In this document: one piece after another, positions 1 to 11,037 of the stretch
How positions within the stretch are numbered: position 1 is the stretch's first letter
Layout: every line of letters begins with the position of its first letter
From: Morchella semilibera
Lineage: Eukaryota; Ascomycota; Pezizomycetes; Pezizales; Morchellaceae
NCBI GenBank assembly: GCA_009192285.1
Contig: CM018605.1
Coordinates: forward strand, 1,512,530-1,576,529
DNA: 64,000 nucleotides
Reading direction: 5' to 3'
Position numbers and translations under genes: made by a program
Notes under the pieces: generated by a model
Seen by the model: only the letters and a program-made list of their open reading frames with translations
What the model was told of the DNA's origin: nothing
The model's database searches: none

Positions 1-267
1 CGTGGCCCAACAGCGGCCCATAAAAAAAACCAATAAAGAAAGGAGCGCAAGAATCCACAACAACAAAGCAAGCCAGATATTAACCCACGCCGTTCAAAAA
101 AAAAAGAGGGGGAAAAAAAGCACACATCAAAAATAAGTGATAAAACGACAAAAAAAGGACAGGCACTAACTGCCCGCACAGGTATCGTAAGAGTGTCGCC
201 GTATCTTATCTTACACAAGCGTTGTATGGAGAGATATAGAGATCTAAGATCTAGGTCTATGCTCTAT

Positions 268-1775
268 TTAGGTTTGTGCGAGGGGGTGTTCAGGGAGGAG
301 CTCCCGGTGAACCTCTTCGTCGGCGGGGCCGTCGTTCTGGACGAGGGCTTTGCCAAGGCAGGCGGCCATTGGGGGACGGACGAGCTCTGTTTTGTATTAG
401 CCGTTTATCCTAGACACTGATTGGGGTGGGGGGCGGAGAAGAGCTTACCGTTAAATAAGAAAGTTCCGTAAACCAACAACGCGAACCCCAAAAGCTGGAG
501 AGGCTTGAATGTCTCCCAGTGAAGCGCCAAGCTAACAATCCAGATAAACAGCGTCCTGCACGTATCAATGATACTTCTCGCCGTCGCACTGATACTCCTC
601 GTAACACTGATACCAAAGAAGTTGAACCCTCCGATCGAGACCATGATCGCCACTGACGATATCGCGACCGCGCGGTAGCTCGTAATCTCACGGAATCCCT
701 CAACAGCATCAAAGTATCCATACTGCCCCTCCGGGTGGCGCCCAATTGTCACGTGCAAGATAACCATCCCAACAACAGTGACAAGGAAACCAAAGACACC
801 CTCCCAGCCAACAACCTTCAATGGCTCGAGTGCGTAGTTCTCCAGGATCCACTCCTCGGTCACGAACTGTGTTGCAGTGAAGATCTGGGCGCCAGCGATG
901 AGGAGAATGCCGATAATAGTTCTGACGGCAGCACTAGATGCGTTCTCCTCAACGGGGGCGTCATGGTGGACCTTTGGGACGAGCTCCTTCTCCTTGAAGA
1001 GGGCGCCGGCAAGGCCAACGATCCCACACCGAGGACGACGATGAACAGCGCGAACCACTGGAAGGGGCGGAGATGGCGCTTCAAAAACAGGACAGAGAAG
1101 AGACCGACGAAGAGGACGAGAGCCCCACGGGTCATTTGGTAGATGGACGCAGCAACAAACAGGAAGCCGACGTTCATGAGGGTTGTTCCGGCGATATCGC
1201 AGCATGCAGGGATAGCCAAGAGGAAGACCTTGAGTCCGGTGATTGGAGTGCGGCCATCATGGCTCTTGACGAGCGGCTTGACGACAGGCGAGACCTCGTT
1301 CGTGGGCTCCTCGGAGCCCGCGACAGGCTCGTAACCGGCGCGCTGGCGGCAGTGCTCGGCGTACATCTTTTGGAGGGAGAAGCAGCCGACGATCAGCCAG
1401 CAGCCCATCTCACCGATAAACATCTGGAGACTGTTTACAAAACACCAACCATTAGCCGTTGTTGTTGTTGTTTTGAGTTTCCGCGGCTACCCGAGTTTCA
1501 GGGGACCAGGAGAGTTTTGGGGGGGGGGGGGCTTACGTTTGCATAACTGGCTGTTCGAAGACATGGCGTTTCGCAGGATTGGGGTCGTCGCAGTTACGGA
1601 CGCACTGCATGTCCTGGTATTTCGTCAAGAGGGTATTCGCGACACCTGTCGCGAGCATCTGTGGAGCTGTTAGCACCAAGGCATTCCCTTATCAGTTGTT
1701 GTATCGGGGGTGGGGGAGGAATAGGTATTAGCTTACACCAGTGACCAGCAACGCGACGACCGCTTTACCCGTCAT
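268..1775 (-). CDS. SLC35F6-like drug/metabolite transporter (DMT superfamily membrane protein)
   Basis: A multi-pass membrane transporter of the SLC35/EamA group, expected in an endomembrane; its substrate cannot be read from sequence. I see four exons: 1775-1737, 1658-1537, 1430-449 and 386-268, with GTAAGC donors and CAG acceptors. The start is the ATG at 1775 (MTGKAVVALLVTG), followed across the intron by a family-typical stretch (MLATGVANTLLTKYQDMQC). The third exon carries several hydrophobic helices, for example FALFIVVLGVG and VRTIIGILLIAGAQIF. The last exon is a short hydrophilic tail ending in a TAA at 268-270. The exons sum to one base short of a multiple of three, and the frame changes at the CCC at 1023-1025 (GGG on the coding strand). 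One extra G there restores VLGVGIVGLAGALFKEKE, giving about 420 residues, close to family length. Family assignment is by recognition of conserved stretches, not by alignment. Confidence 0.82.
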
Positions 1776-4700
1776 GATTGCGAGCTGATGTTATTGGTGG
1801 GAAGTATGAAGGGAGACTCCTGGAGAGTCGTTTATAGTTCTGTTATTGTTTTAGACCAGCTGTACCTTCTACAGTCTGCTGGATGAGATGGGAAGAAGAG
1901 GAAGAAGAGAAGAAGAGAAGAAGAGAAGAGAAGGAGGGCTGGCCGGTAAGTGGTTGTGGCTTTGTCCGGAGAGGTTGAGCTGAGTACTAGTGGTTGTTGG
2001 TTGCTATCGCATCTGAGACATCACGAGGGGGTCAACGCCGAAGGATCCATGCAGGGGTGGGAGAGACCTTCCCCGAGATACATGTATACATAGGATATAA
2101 TCCAAGTTCAAGTCTCATGTCTAATATATTACAGATAAGTTACTATATACTATGTAGTAAGCACATATAGGACTTTGAGGGAACCTCATTCATTATTGTA
2201 TAATTATCACGTGAGTAGCGTCAATGATAGCTGTAGCCGAACAAAGCAGACCCCGGCTGTCTTTCTTGTTCTGTCCAGCTGGTGCAACTTCGGGCACTCA
2301 GGGGGCGAGATACACATACAAGTACTTACCTAGTACTCCATACCAAGATCTATTTTCTGTTTACTTATTACCCGCTGATATCATAGGAGCAGACATGACT
2401 AAACAAAGAAAAGAGGATCGACAGCGACTATGCACAAATCCAAAGAGCTTGAAGGCCCTGTTAACCGTCCGAGTGATCTACCATGAGTATTCAGCCGGCC
2501 GAGCCAACAACCACACAAAGCCAGGACCCGATTATCCATCACAGCCAGAGCTATTTTTATTTACGGCGGGATTAATTTTTACCTTTCGCAGGTAGCAACC
2601 GCCGATCTCGCCATTCCTCAAACCCACCACCATCCATGGCCATGTCAACACCGCCGGTGTCTAAAGCTTGCAGAGGTAGTTTATTTCAAGCATAAGGGTG
2701 ACCTTGGACCTACTCACCTTAACGAAACTGGTGGGTCTGAACGGTTGCCGGCGCGATTGGGACAGAACCTAATAATACTTACTTAGCTTAGTCACAAGTG
2801 TAGAGGTTGAGGATACGTGTACAGTACAGTATGTAGTAAGAAGCCAGTTAATGAGGAGGTCATCGTTATTACTCGTCCTTACAACCAAGACCTCCCATCG
2901 AGTTTAGCACTTTAACGCAGTATCCCTTAGTCTGTCAATGCTGACCCCCCCCCCCCTATAATAGAGGAATTCAATTTGTATGGAAGATCTACTATTTGAT
3001 AAGGGGATCTGTTAGTAAATCCACACAAAGTTGCTTCTTCTGGGGGGGCTAGCATTTTACTGACTATAGTACATGTCCAGTCCGCTACTCGTCTTGCGAG
3101 AGATAATGGTAGGTGCATATAGCTAGCTGGTACATACCACCACCCCGACCGAGGTACACCAACCGTGAAAAGTGATAACATATCAGCCCCACTTACGCAG
3201 GCTGCCGTATCTCTATCCCTTCGACAAAGTGCTGCTCTCACCATCTAGACCGATAGATACATGTAAGTCTACCGCTGACAATACGAGACCCGCAAGCAGG
3301 AAAACAAGACTGAGAACCAAGCCGTCACGGGGCACAGTATGTAGCCTCCTAGGCTTGTAGGGTAATTAAAATGCCATCTTAGTCCGTTGCCCGTAAACAT
3401 GCCGCTACGTCGAACCCCCCATCCAGTAGAGTAGCAATCCCTTCACACGAGACCGCGAGGTCAATAACCTATGAGACCTTGATACCGACCCCGTAGTTAC
3501 AGTCGGGCGGGGCTACCTTGTGCCCATCACCCCAGGTGTCAATTAAGCTCGCAAAGGTAGATGAATACATGTAGGTGCGATACAGGGCCTCAGAAACACG
3601 TATGTAGGTTGGAGAGGAGAGTCCCGTATATAAGTAAGTACATGTATATATCAGATCCAACCCTTGAAGCCTTAGCACGAAGCGTTCTCTCTAATACCCC
3701 CTAGCGCAAAACCCCGAGCCCCCCTAGTCCCCTCCCTTAACATTATACGCCCAAGCCCACGAACATGTACCTACAGCAAAGCAAAAAGACACCAGGCATA
3801 CCAATGACACACGGAGCACCAGCCGCCACGACCATGGATGCACAGTAACAAGGACAGCCAAAACCGAGTGACACGCCATGACTCCCCTCCTCCCCCCCAA
3901 GACCCCTAGCCCTGCCCGCCGGCCGGCACGTCCCGGCGAAACATACATACACGCACTAATCTTATCGATACCGGCGGGTCCATGCAAGCCCAACCCCTCC
4001 CCCACACACCATGCACCACCGGAGATTTGACAGGTTGTCGGTTGACAACTATCGATAAGCTGTCCTTTCCACAGTGGGGGAGGGGGAGGGGGAGGGGGAG
4101 GGGGGGGGGGGACAAGACAATGACAAGACGCTAAAATTGCTCATCGGGGAGCCTCACGCGAAAATTCACAGCTCGCGTTTTGAAAGGGAGTAAACTACAG
4201 AGGTGGGGAACGGTAAAGAAAAATAAATAAAATCATTCTCATAACACCCGCCGGCTGGAAGGAGAAGCAGAGGCAGATGAAAAAAAGAAGGGAAAAAAAA
4301 AATCTACACAGCGAAACGGACCAAGTTTCTTTTGTATATATCTGCAACACACTTCCGAAGCCAAAAAACGGGCGGGGGAAGGAGGAGAAGAAAAAAGAAA
4401 AAAAAAAGGACTTTCGAATTTCAGTTTATAACGCCCCCAGACCACACCCCAGGTAGTAAGATACGAATGCGAATGCAAAGCGACATAGAGAGATAGAGAG
4501 AGGGAAATGTAGGTAGGAGGGACAAAAAGAGAGATCGAGAGAGAGAGTAGTGATCCCAAAGGGAGTAAAAATAACAGTTGAAAGAAAAAAGAGTAATAAG
4601 AATCTCATCACAAGAAAAGAAGGGGAAGAAACGAAAGACAAGGAGGAGGATAGATGATAAAAAAAGAAAAGGGAAAAATATGCCGCTCATGGCCAGATAG

Positions 4701-4973
4701 CTAGCGAATACCTGCTTAGCCTCTGTTAATGTGATGTAAGTAACCAAATGAACTCTCTCCCCCTAGCCTCCTACTCTGCCTCTTATACAAGTTGCTCTTC
4801 GAATCATCTCACATGCCACTGATGCATCATAACACCCTTCAAGACCCGCCTCCCTCCTCACAAAAACAACAACAAACCACCATATTCAAAAACAATCAAC
4901 AACAAAAAGAGAAAAAAAAATAAAAGTAAAAGAATAAACTATACTAAAAATAAAAGATGCAGAAATTTATAAA
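1776..4973. other. gene-free spacer, SLC35F6-like gene to basic-protein gene
   Basis: No convincing gene. Just upstream of the transporter is a GA-rich tract (about 1895-1935). Four exact TACATGTA palindromes lie at 2079, 3258, 3566 and 3639. One copy of the bipartite CGAGTGA-N6-RTGA motif is at 3864-3882. A (GGGGGA)n run is at about 4076-4110. A-rich and GA-rich low-complexity sequence fills 4210-4700. The short reading frames here look like chance. Confidence 0.6.
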
Positions 4974-7349
4974 TTATCCTCGACCCCCCAGGCCCCGCCT
5001 CCCCAACCTATCTCCATCACCTGTGATTCTCTTCCTGGGGGTCGCCAGGAAGTCCAACCTTTTCTTTCGTTCTTCCTCCTCGCCTCCTCTTGGTCTCTTT
5101 TTTTGCACTGTTGCCCCGAGCATCTCCTCGTCTGAGCTCTGGTCGCTCTCCATCTTCCTCTTGTTGTTGACCGGAGTTGTCGCATCCCACTGCATTGGGC
5201 TTGTGGCAAATGGATCCTCAACACCTACGGGGTCGTTCTCAGAGACCTTCGGGGTTCCCATACCACCAAAAATCATCTTCCGATCATGCATCTCGCTGAG
5301 AGTGTTGAAACAAGACCTGACGGCCCGCGGCGAGCGCGGAAAGTAAATCCACCAGATGGGCCACCGGGTGTCTTCATTGGAGTTGAGGCAGGGGCTTCGG
5401 AAAAGTTGATCATTGTGTTGAGTCTACTAGTAGTTCCAGGCGGCTTTCGGGAGCTAGTGCTCCTCAGCCTGCCAGGTGTCGCAAATGTAGTCGAGGGAGT
5501 GAGATTGAGTGATGGCACCGGCCTAGGTAGTGTGTATTTCTGAGCATTAAGCGCACTTGACGGGCCTCCGGGTGTAAACATAGCCCGTTTCATCGGAGTG
5601 CTAGAGTCACCGTTTACGCCGACGAAGCGGGTAATTTTTGTCGGTTTTGACGACAGTGTCAGAGCTGCAGCATTGAGACGCTGTCGCTTTACCGGGCTGC
5701 GATCCTCCACACGACCCGACGGGTTAATCTCATCAGGCCTGCGCTTCTGAGGCGACGGCGAAGAGGGTGGTTCCCGCTCGCCAAGCACCGACTGGCACTT
5801 TGCGCGCTTCAGATTCTTGAGACCCATATCGGGAGTCTGGATCAACGCATTTTTGGGGGTGACTTCCGGAACTATGATTTTCGGGGCATTGGGGGTAGTA
5901 GTGGGAGTTCGCTTAGCGGCGTAGTGTGACGCAATGCTGTCCATCTTTGCGAACTGCTCACGGTGGATCTCGCTGAAGCGCTTCTTGCGCTTCGGCCTTC
6001 CCCCCGGCTCCTGCGACGTCGCCCTCGGGGTGGTCCCGTTCATCTCATCGGCCTCGCTGCTCTCCGCTACCGGTGGGGTCTCGAGGAGCATTGGCGTGGG
6101 GGGTGCGTCAGGGGTGCTAGGGGATGATCGCTTCATTCCCGGGAATCCGTCCATTATCTTCTTACCAGTCATTGGGAGCCCACTTCTGAAGCCGAAGGCG
6201 CCCTTTCCCTCCGGAACGTCGAAGCCACCCTTCATGGGTGTGATGGGGCCTGTCTTGCTGCGCGTGGAGAAGCGACCAGTTGTGGTAGTAGTAGTAGTAG
6301 TGGCAATAGGCATTTTGGACTTTGACATTGGCGGTGTCTTTGGGGGTGGGTTAGTTTTGAGAACCTGCTCGAGCGACAGATACGAGGGAGTCGTCGCTAG
6401 AGTGTCGGTAGTTGGTGGTGGTAAAGCAGGTGCCTGTGGCGATAGAAAAAGCGAAGTTTTGCCTCTTTTATAGTTGATGTTATTATTATCAGACTGCAGG
6501 GCTGTTACTGCTCCTACTTCTCCTACTTCTACTTCTTCCTCTTTCCACTCTTCTCCTTCTTCCTCCTCTTCCTCCTCTTCAGGGGTGGAGATAGCAGTGG
6601 TATTAGTAGTAGTAGTGGCGGTTGTGGTGTTGGTGGTTGTGGCTGTCGACTGCTCGATGATAGCGTTGAGCCTTGACGATTGTTCAGTGATGCGGGAGAG
6701 CGTCGGTTGCTGTGAGAAAAAAGATACGAGGGATGAGGGATTAGCAATGGAACGGGGATAGAGGAGGGGGTGTGTGTGGAGGTGGTTGTGGAGGTGAAAG
6801 TGGTTGTGGAGGTGGGTGTGGTTGATGATGATAAAAGTGAAGTGAGGCGGAGTGATGAAGTGAAATGAAGTGAAGTGAAGGGGTTATGGGTTGTTGTTGG
6901 GTTTGGGGTGTGGGTGATGGATGTGGATGGGGGGAGCGAAGAAGGAAAGTAGGGGAGCAACCGTCGGTTGCCACAAGAACACAAAATGGGTAACGGGTGA
7001 GGCAAGTCAAAACACTGCAGGGATGTGAGGGGGAGGCTGCAGCAGCAGTAGAACAAAAAATAGGTAAGCCTACAGCGGGGTGTAAACAAATGATGGTGTG
7101 AGGGAAACAGTCAGGTCCCGGACGGGGGGGATAATTGATAATCACGAAGAGGGGAGGGAGAAAAAAAAAAAGAGTCAGGAAAACAAAATGGAAGAAAAAC
7201 GTAGAGAAAACCCGGGAAAGAAAGAGAGAAAGAAAAAAAACAACAGTACTCACAGAGATCATAACGCCCCATCCCGTGCCGGCGGGTGAAAGCCCCGTTC
7301 GAGCACCTCTTCTCATCCCAACCGTAGTAGTAGACCTCAGACGAGTCAT
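4974..7349 (-). CDS. unrecognised basic, S/T/P-rich, probably nuclear protein
   Basis: Two exons: 7349-7254 and 6709-4974, with a GTGAGT donor, a CTCACAG acceptor and a 543-bp intron full of homopurine/homopyrimidine tracts. The start ATG at 7349 is the best candidate but is not fixed by homology. Exon 2 opens with QPTLSRITEQSSRLNAIIEQ, then a Thr-rich run and a long Glu-rich run. The rest is rich in Ser, Thr, Pro, Lys and Arg with many TP/SP sites (CDK-like) and basic patches such as RPKRKKRFSEIH and SPVKRQRL, suggesting nuclear localisation. The segment FSEIHREQFAKMDSIASHYA looks like a conserved core motif; I recall a loosely similar pattern in spindle-associated proteins but do not rely on it. 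Exon lengths are one base short of a multiple of three. The frame changes at the CCC at 5324-5326, after which it reads SEMHDRKMIFGGMG and then an acidic, Lys-rich tail. Predicted length is about 610 residues. Confidence 0.62.
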
Positions 7350-8503
7350 CCTAACAATTGACACCAGAAAAAAAAAACCAATTCGTAAAGTCGTAGTATA
7401 TCGTTCTTTCTCTAGGTGCGTAGATCTACAAACAAAAAAAAAAAGAAGCCGGGGTATGCCTCCCACTTTATCCACCCTTTATCCTCCTCCATCTTGAGAC
7501 TTGCACCCAAAAACAGCACAACACATATCACTGCGTTTTTTCCTGATGAGCTGGACACTCTCCAGTGCACTGCAGTGATGTGGATTTCAACCAGTGGTCT
7601 GAAGTGGAGCGCCTCCGGAACCTGAGCCCCCTTGCTAGCGCCGTGTGATGTTTGTTTACACACCCCGACCCAGGCACCGCTCTTGGCGGCAACGGACGTT
7701 GCCCCCATAGCAACCACTCATCTGAATAGCACCAGTGCGGCGGCGGGGGGAGGTAAAGAGAGAGGGTGTCGTGCCCGCCGCTGGTTCCTGTGCCTGAGCG
7801 GCGTCCCTTTCTTTGCTCCTTCTAGACCACGTTTTGATGACCTCATGTCACGTGGGAGGGGCCAGGGCGTGAGTCCGAGTTGATGGGAGTCATGGTGGGC
7901 CTAGCTTGTTCACCCTTAGATTAGATGTGGGATCCGAGTGTTTAGAAAGCACATCTGGGTTTAAATGAAGGTTCTCATTACGGGTTGTGCTTGCCTTCGA
8001 GTTACTAATTTCACCGTGTGTGCCGTGAGAGAGGAATTGTCAGCAAGAACCTGTGTTTCTTCAATCGCGATGTTGAAACAGCGCAGTCGTCGTCGCGATT
8101 GGTGGACAGTATGACAACCAGCTGAACATACCGGTTAGAGAACTTCGAATCTGGGGGGGAAACAAACAGCTTCTACCGCAGTGGATGTGCCCCAAGAAGG
8201 CCGCTTGTGGTAACTATTATCCATGGATGCTTGCGCCCGCTGTTTCGAGGGTTTTCTAGGGATGACGGGGCGAAGATTGGAATTCTTACATTGGTGGCCT
8301 TCAAGCACTCTTATGCGTAGCTACTGGACGCTTGCTATGGCACAACGCCTGCTGAACTTTGGATGCGGAAAACACAAAAGAAGGAACATTATTGCTGTTT
8401 CTGGAATAAACAGGAGAAGGGCCTAATTATATGTTTTGTTACAGACGTCCTTACAAACACCTTTTGGTGAACCTAAATTTTGAGCTCCACGACTACTTAT
8501 CAC
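7350..8503. other. spacer between basic-protein gene and Ku80
   Basis: Probably the promoter/5'-UTR of the basic-protein gene on the left and the 3' flank of Ku80 on the right. A run of 100 codons on the minus strand (about 7717-7412) has no recognisable domain and ends in a poly-Phe stretch, so I do not call it. I see nothing else in this stretch. Confidence 0.5.
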
Positions 8504-11037
8504 TCAAGTCCACAAGAACGCCTTCGCCTCATCCTCCTTAACACCCCTCTCATTCTCCGCCATCGTTACCAATCCCAATTTATTCACCCTCACCTCTTTC
8601 CACATAACAATCCTATCACCGTCCAACTCCTCAGCATATATAGCCCTCTTCAACTCCCTCACAATATCATTATACACTCCTGGCTCATCAAACTCAATAA
8701 ACTCATCTCTCATAACCTTCAGCATCTCACACGCACGGTCGTAATTTGTGTCTGCCAAGCTGGCCGTGATGAGGTCCTTGATGATTTCCAGCATCTCCTG
8801 CCCCGCGGATATGAGTTCGTCAAGATCGTCTGTCTGGGTGAAGCGCTGCTTGAATTCGGGGATTGCATTGGTGACGGAGATCTTTTTAGGCTTTCTAGGG
8901 GTGTTGGAGGCTGCGCCGGGGTCATCTTCGTTGAGGAGTGCCTCAATGTCGAGACCAGACTTGGGTGCTGGCTGTTCACGGCGGCCTCTCTTGCCGGAGA
9001 CCTTAGGTTCAACTATTTTAACATCGCAGGCTGCAATAAGCTTGCCAAGGGGCTCTTCTATTTTTTCCAACAGACCTTCGGGCACCTTGGAGTATTTGGT
9101 TAAGACATCATAGGGGGGTGGGATGGGTTCGTCGGGGTGTGTGGCGCGCCAGCGAATGACTTGATTTACACGGTGGAGGATAGGGGAGAATGTGTCTTCC
9201 ACAGTGATATAATCGGATGGGTTTCCTTCATCATCTTCACCAAAGGTGGACAGGTCCATGCTATCCACATAATCACTCATATATTTGTCCATGTCCGGCG
9301 TGGGGATGTACCGATGTTTATCAAGCACCTTCCCTGTGATGGTTTTGACTTTATCCAGAGGAGGGAATTTGTATGCTCTAACATCTTCGGCAAATGGCAC
9401 CTTCTCTAATATGAGCTCCCGTTAAATTCCAAGCAAAATCATTTAGACTTACCTCGGTATCGATCAGGCATTCAAACCCAGCATCAATATAAGGTGCCAA
9501 GACAACCATCAGCGGCTGCGAATCTTTCTTCTTGACAAGCCTCGCCAGAGCATAAGAATCAAGCTCAAAAAGAGCGTGCACTAATGATGACAGTGCCATC
9601 CCAGCCTTAGGGTTTCCCTTTGCTCCAACAATAACATTGGTACTTGACATGCTGAAATACCGTTTATACTGAACACTTATAATTAATCAGAGTTCCACAA
9701 AAATCAAGTCAACAATCTTACCTTGTCTACTGGAATAAAGCCAATGATTTGCAATCCTGGCTCCGTTTCAAAAACTGTTACTGTCTCATCTGTACTACTA
9801 ATTGGCACAACTTCTCTGCCATAGGTGTATCCCTTTTCCATCTGATCCTTATCAACGTCCATCTTCCCTCCTGCTGCATTATGATCGTCAATTTGATAAA
9901 CCCTAGCCTGCATGACAGCTTCTAGACTGACGTCTGCTTCCTCGCCCTCTCCAGTCTCCGCTTTCATTATGTAAGAGGTAGCATTGGCGGGCTTAGCAAT
10001 CATTGTGCGTGGATAGCGCTCAACAGTGATGGCCACAGCATTTGGGTATTGAGAAGTGTCTCCAAGTCTGAGATCACCTTTAAACGAAGCCACTGGCCGA
10101 GTCTTCTTAAGGCGAGGATTGCCAAGCTCCGCAACAGCTTCCTGCAGGGTCCCGAATACACCACCGACATCTTCGCATAGCTTTTTCAAAGACTCTTCGA
10201 CTTTGGCCTGGAATGATTAGTCCTAGTACTTTAAACCTGACCATCCATAAATCTACCTTCTTCGGGGATTTGTCCTCCTCCTGGAACCCAAATTCCTCAT
10301 CATCAAAGTCCACGCCTCTAATCATTATCAGCAATCAATTCTTCAGGACTACTCAACCAAAAACTTACAAGATAGTAAGGTTGATACCCTCGGCTTTTAT
10401 CTGTTCCTTGATCTGATCAACCTCATCCATATCGAAAGAGCCTGTACCGTTCGTGACCAAGCAGATATTCCGGATGAATTTAAGTCGTTTGCAGTGAAGC
10501 AATATCATCTGTATCGCGATACAAAGCGCTGAGATACCATCTCCTACATCTACCCTGCTAGGAACAAGTTTCTCCTTCATCTCCCTCAGATCTGCTAATA
10601 AGAACCTGCCCGTTGATTAGCCATCTTCCTGGGTAGGGAAATGCCCATCTAGACATACTGCTTTACAGGGCTCATGACCATTATGTTGTCGTAGCTGTCA
10701 TCCTCCTCCTCGGCCATCTCATTGTCGGTTCCTAAGCCGCCCGCACCCCATTAGCCTAGCCCCACAAAGAGCAGATTAGTAGCTGAGCCAGACTCACCAT
10801 CCGTCCGGAACCCACAATCCCAATCGTATCCGTCTTCCTCCCATTCGCAATCTGCCCTCACAATCAGCAACTACTCCCCACTTTATCAACTAGGTAGTAC
10901 CGTACAGTCGACGTGATCCTATCCCACACGTATTTTAGCGCATACTCCAGGTCCGTCTCTGTGCGGTCGCCCCTGGGCCCATTGCCCATGGACTTTCCGA
11001 GGTCAATCACATAGATGGTGGTCTGCTTGTCGGCCAT
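8504..11037 (-). CDS. Ku80 (Ku70/Ku80 heterodimer subunit, non-homologous end joining)
   Basis: Ku80 pairs with Ku70 to form the ring that binds double-strand DNA ends in NHEJ and at telomeres. Eight exons: 11037-10906, 10851-10798, 10731-10659, 10605-10369, 10317-10257, 10207-9722, 9668-9453 and 9415-8504. Introns are 37-66 bp. The N-terminus is a von Willebrand A fold (MADKQTTIYVIDLGKSMGNG, then IRNICLVTNGTGSFD). The Ku core follows (RYFSMSSTNVIVGAKGNPKA, ALSSLVHALFELDSYALARL). A helical C-terminal domain (ECLIDTE to the end, including RHPDEPI-type linker and MLKVMRDEFIEFD) resembles the Ku C-terminal/DNA-PK-binding region. The exons sum to one base short of a multiple of three. Entry and exit phases of exon 2 conflict, and the CCC at 10811-10813 must be CCCC to read TIGIVGFRTDG. 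Corrected length is about 723 residues, normal for fungi. The orthologue is called mus-52 in Neurospora and yku80 in yeast. Confidence 0.95.
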
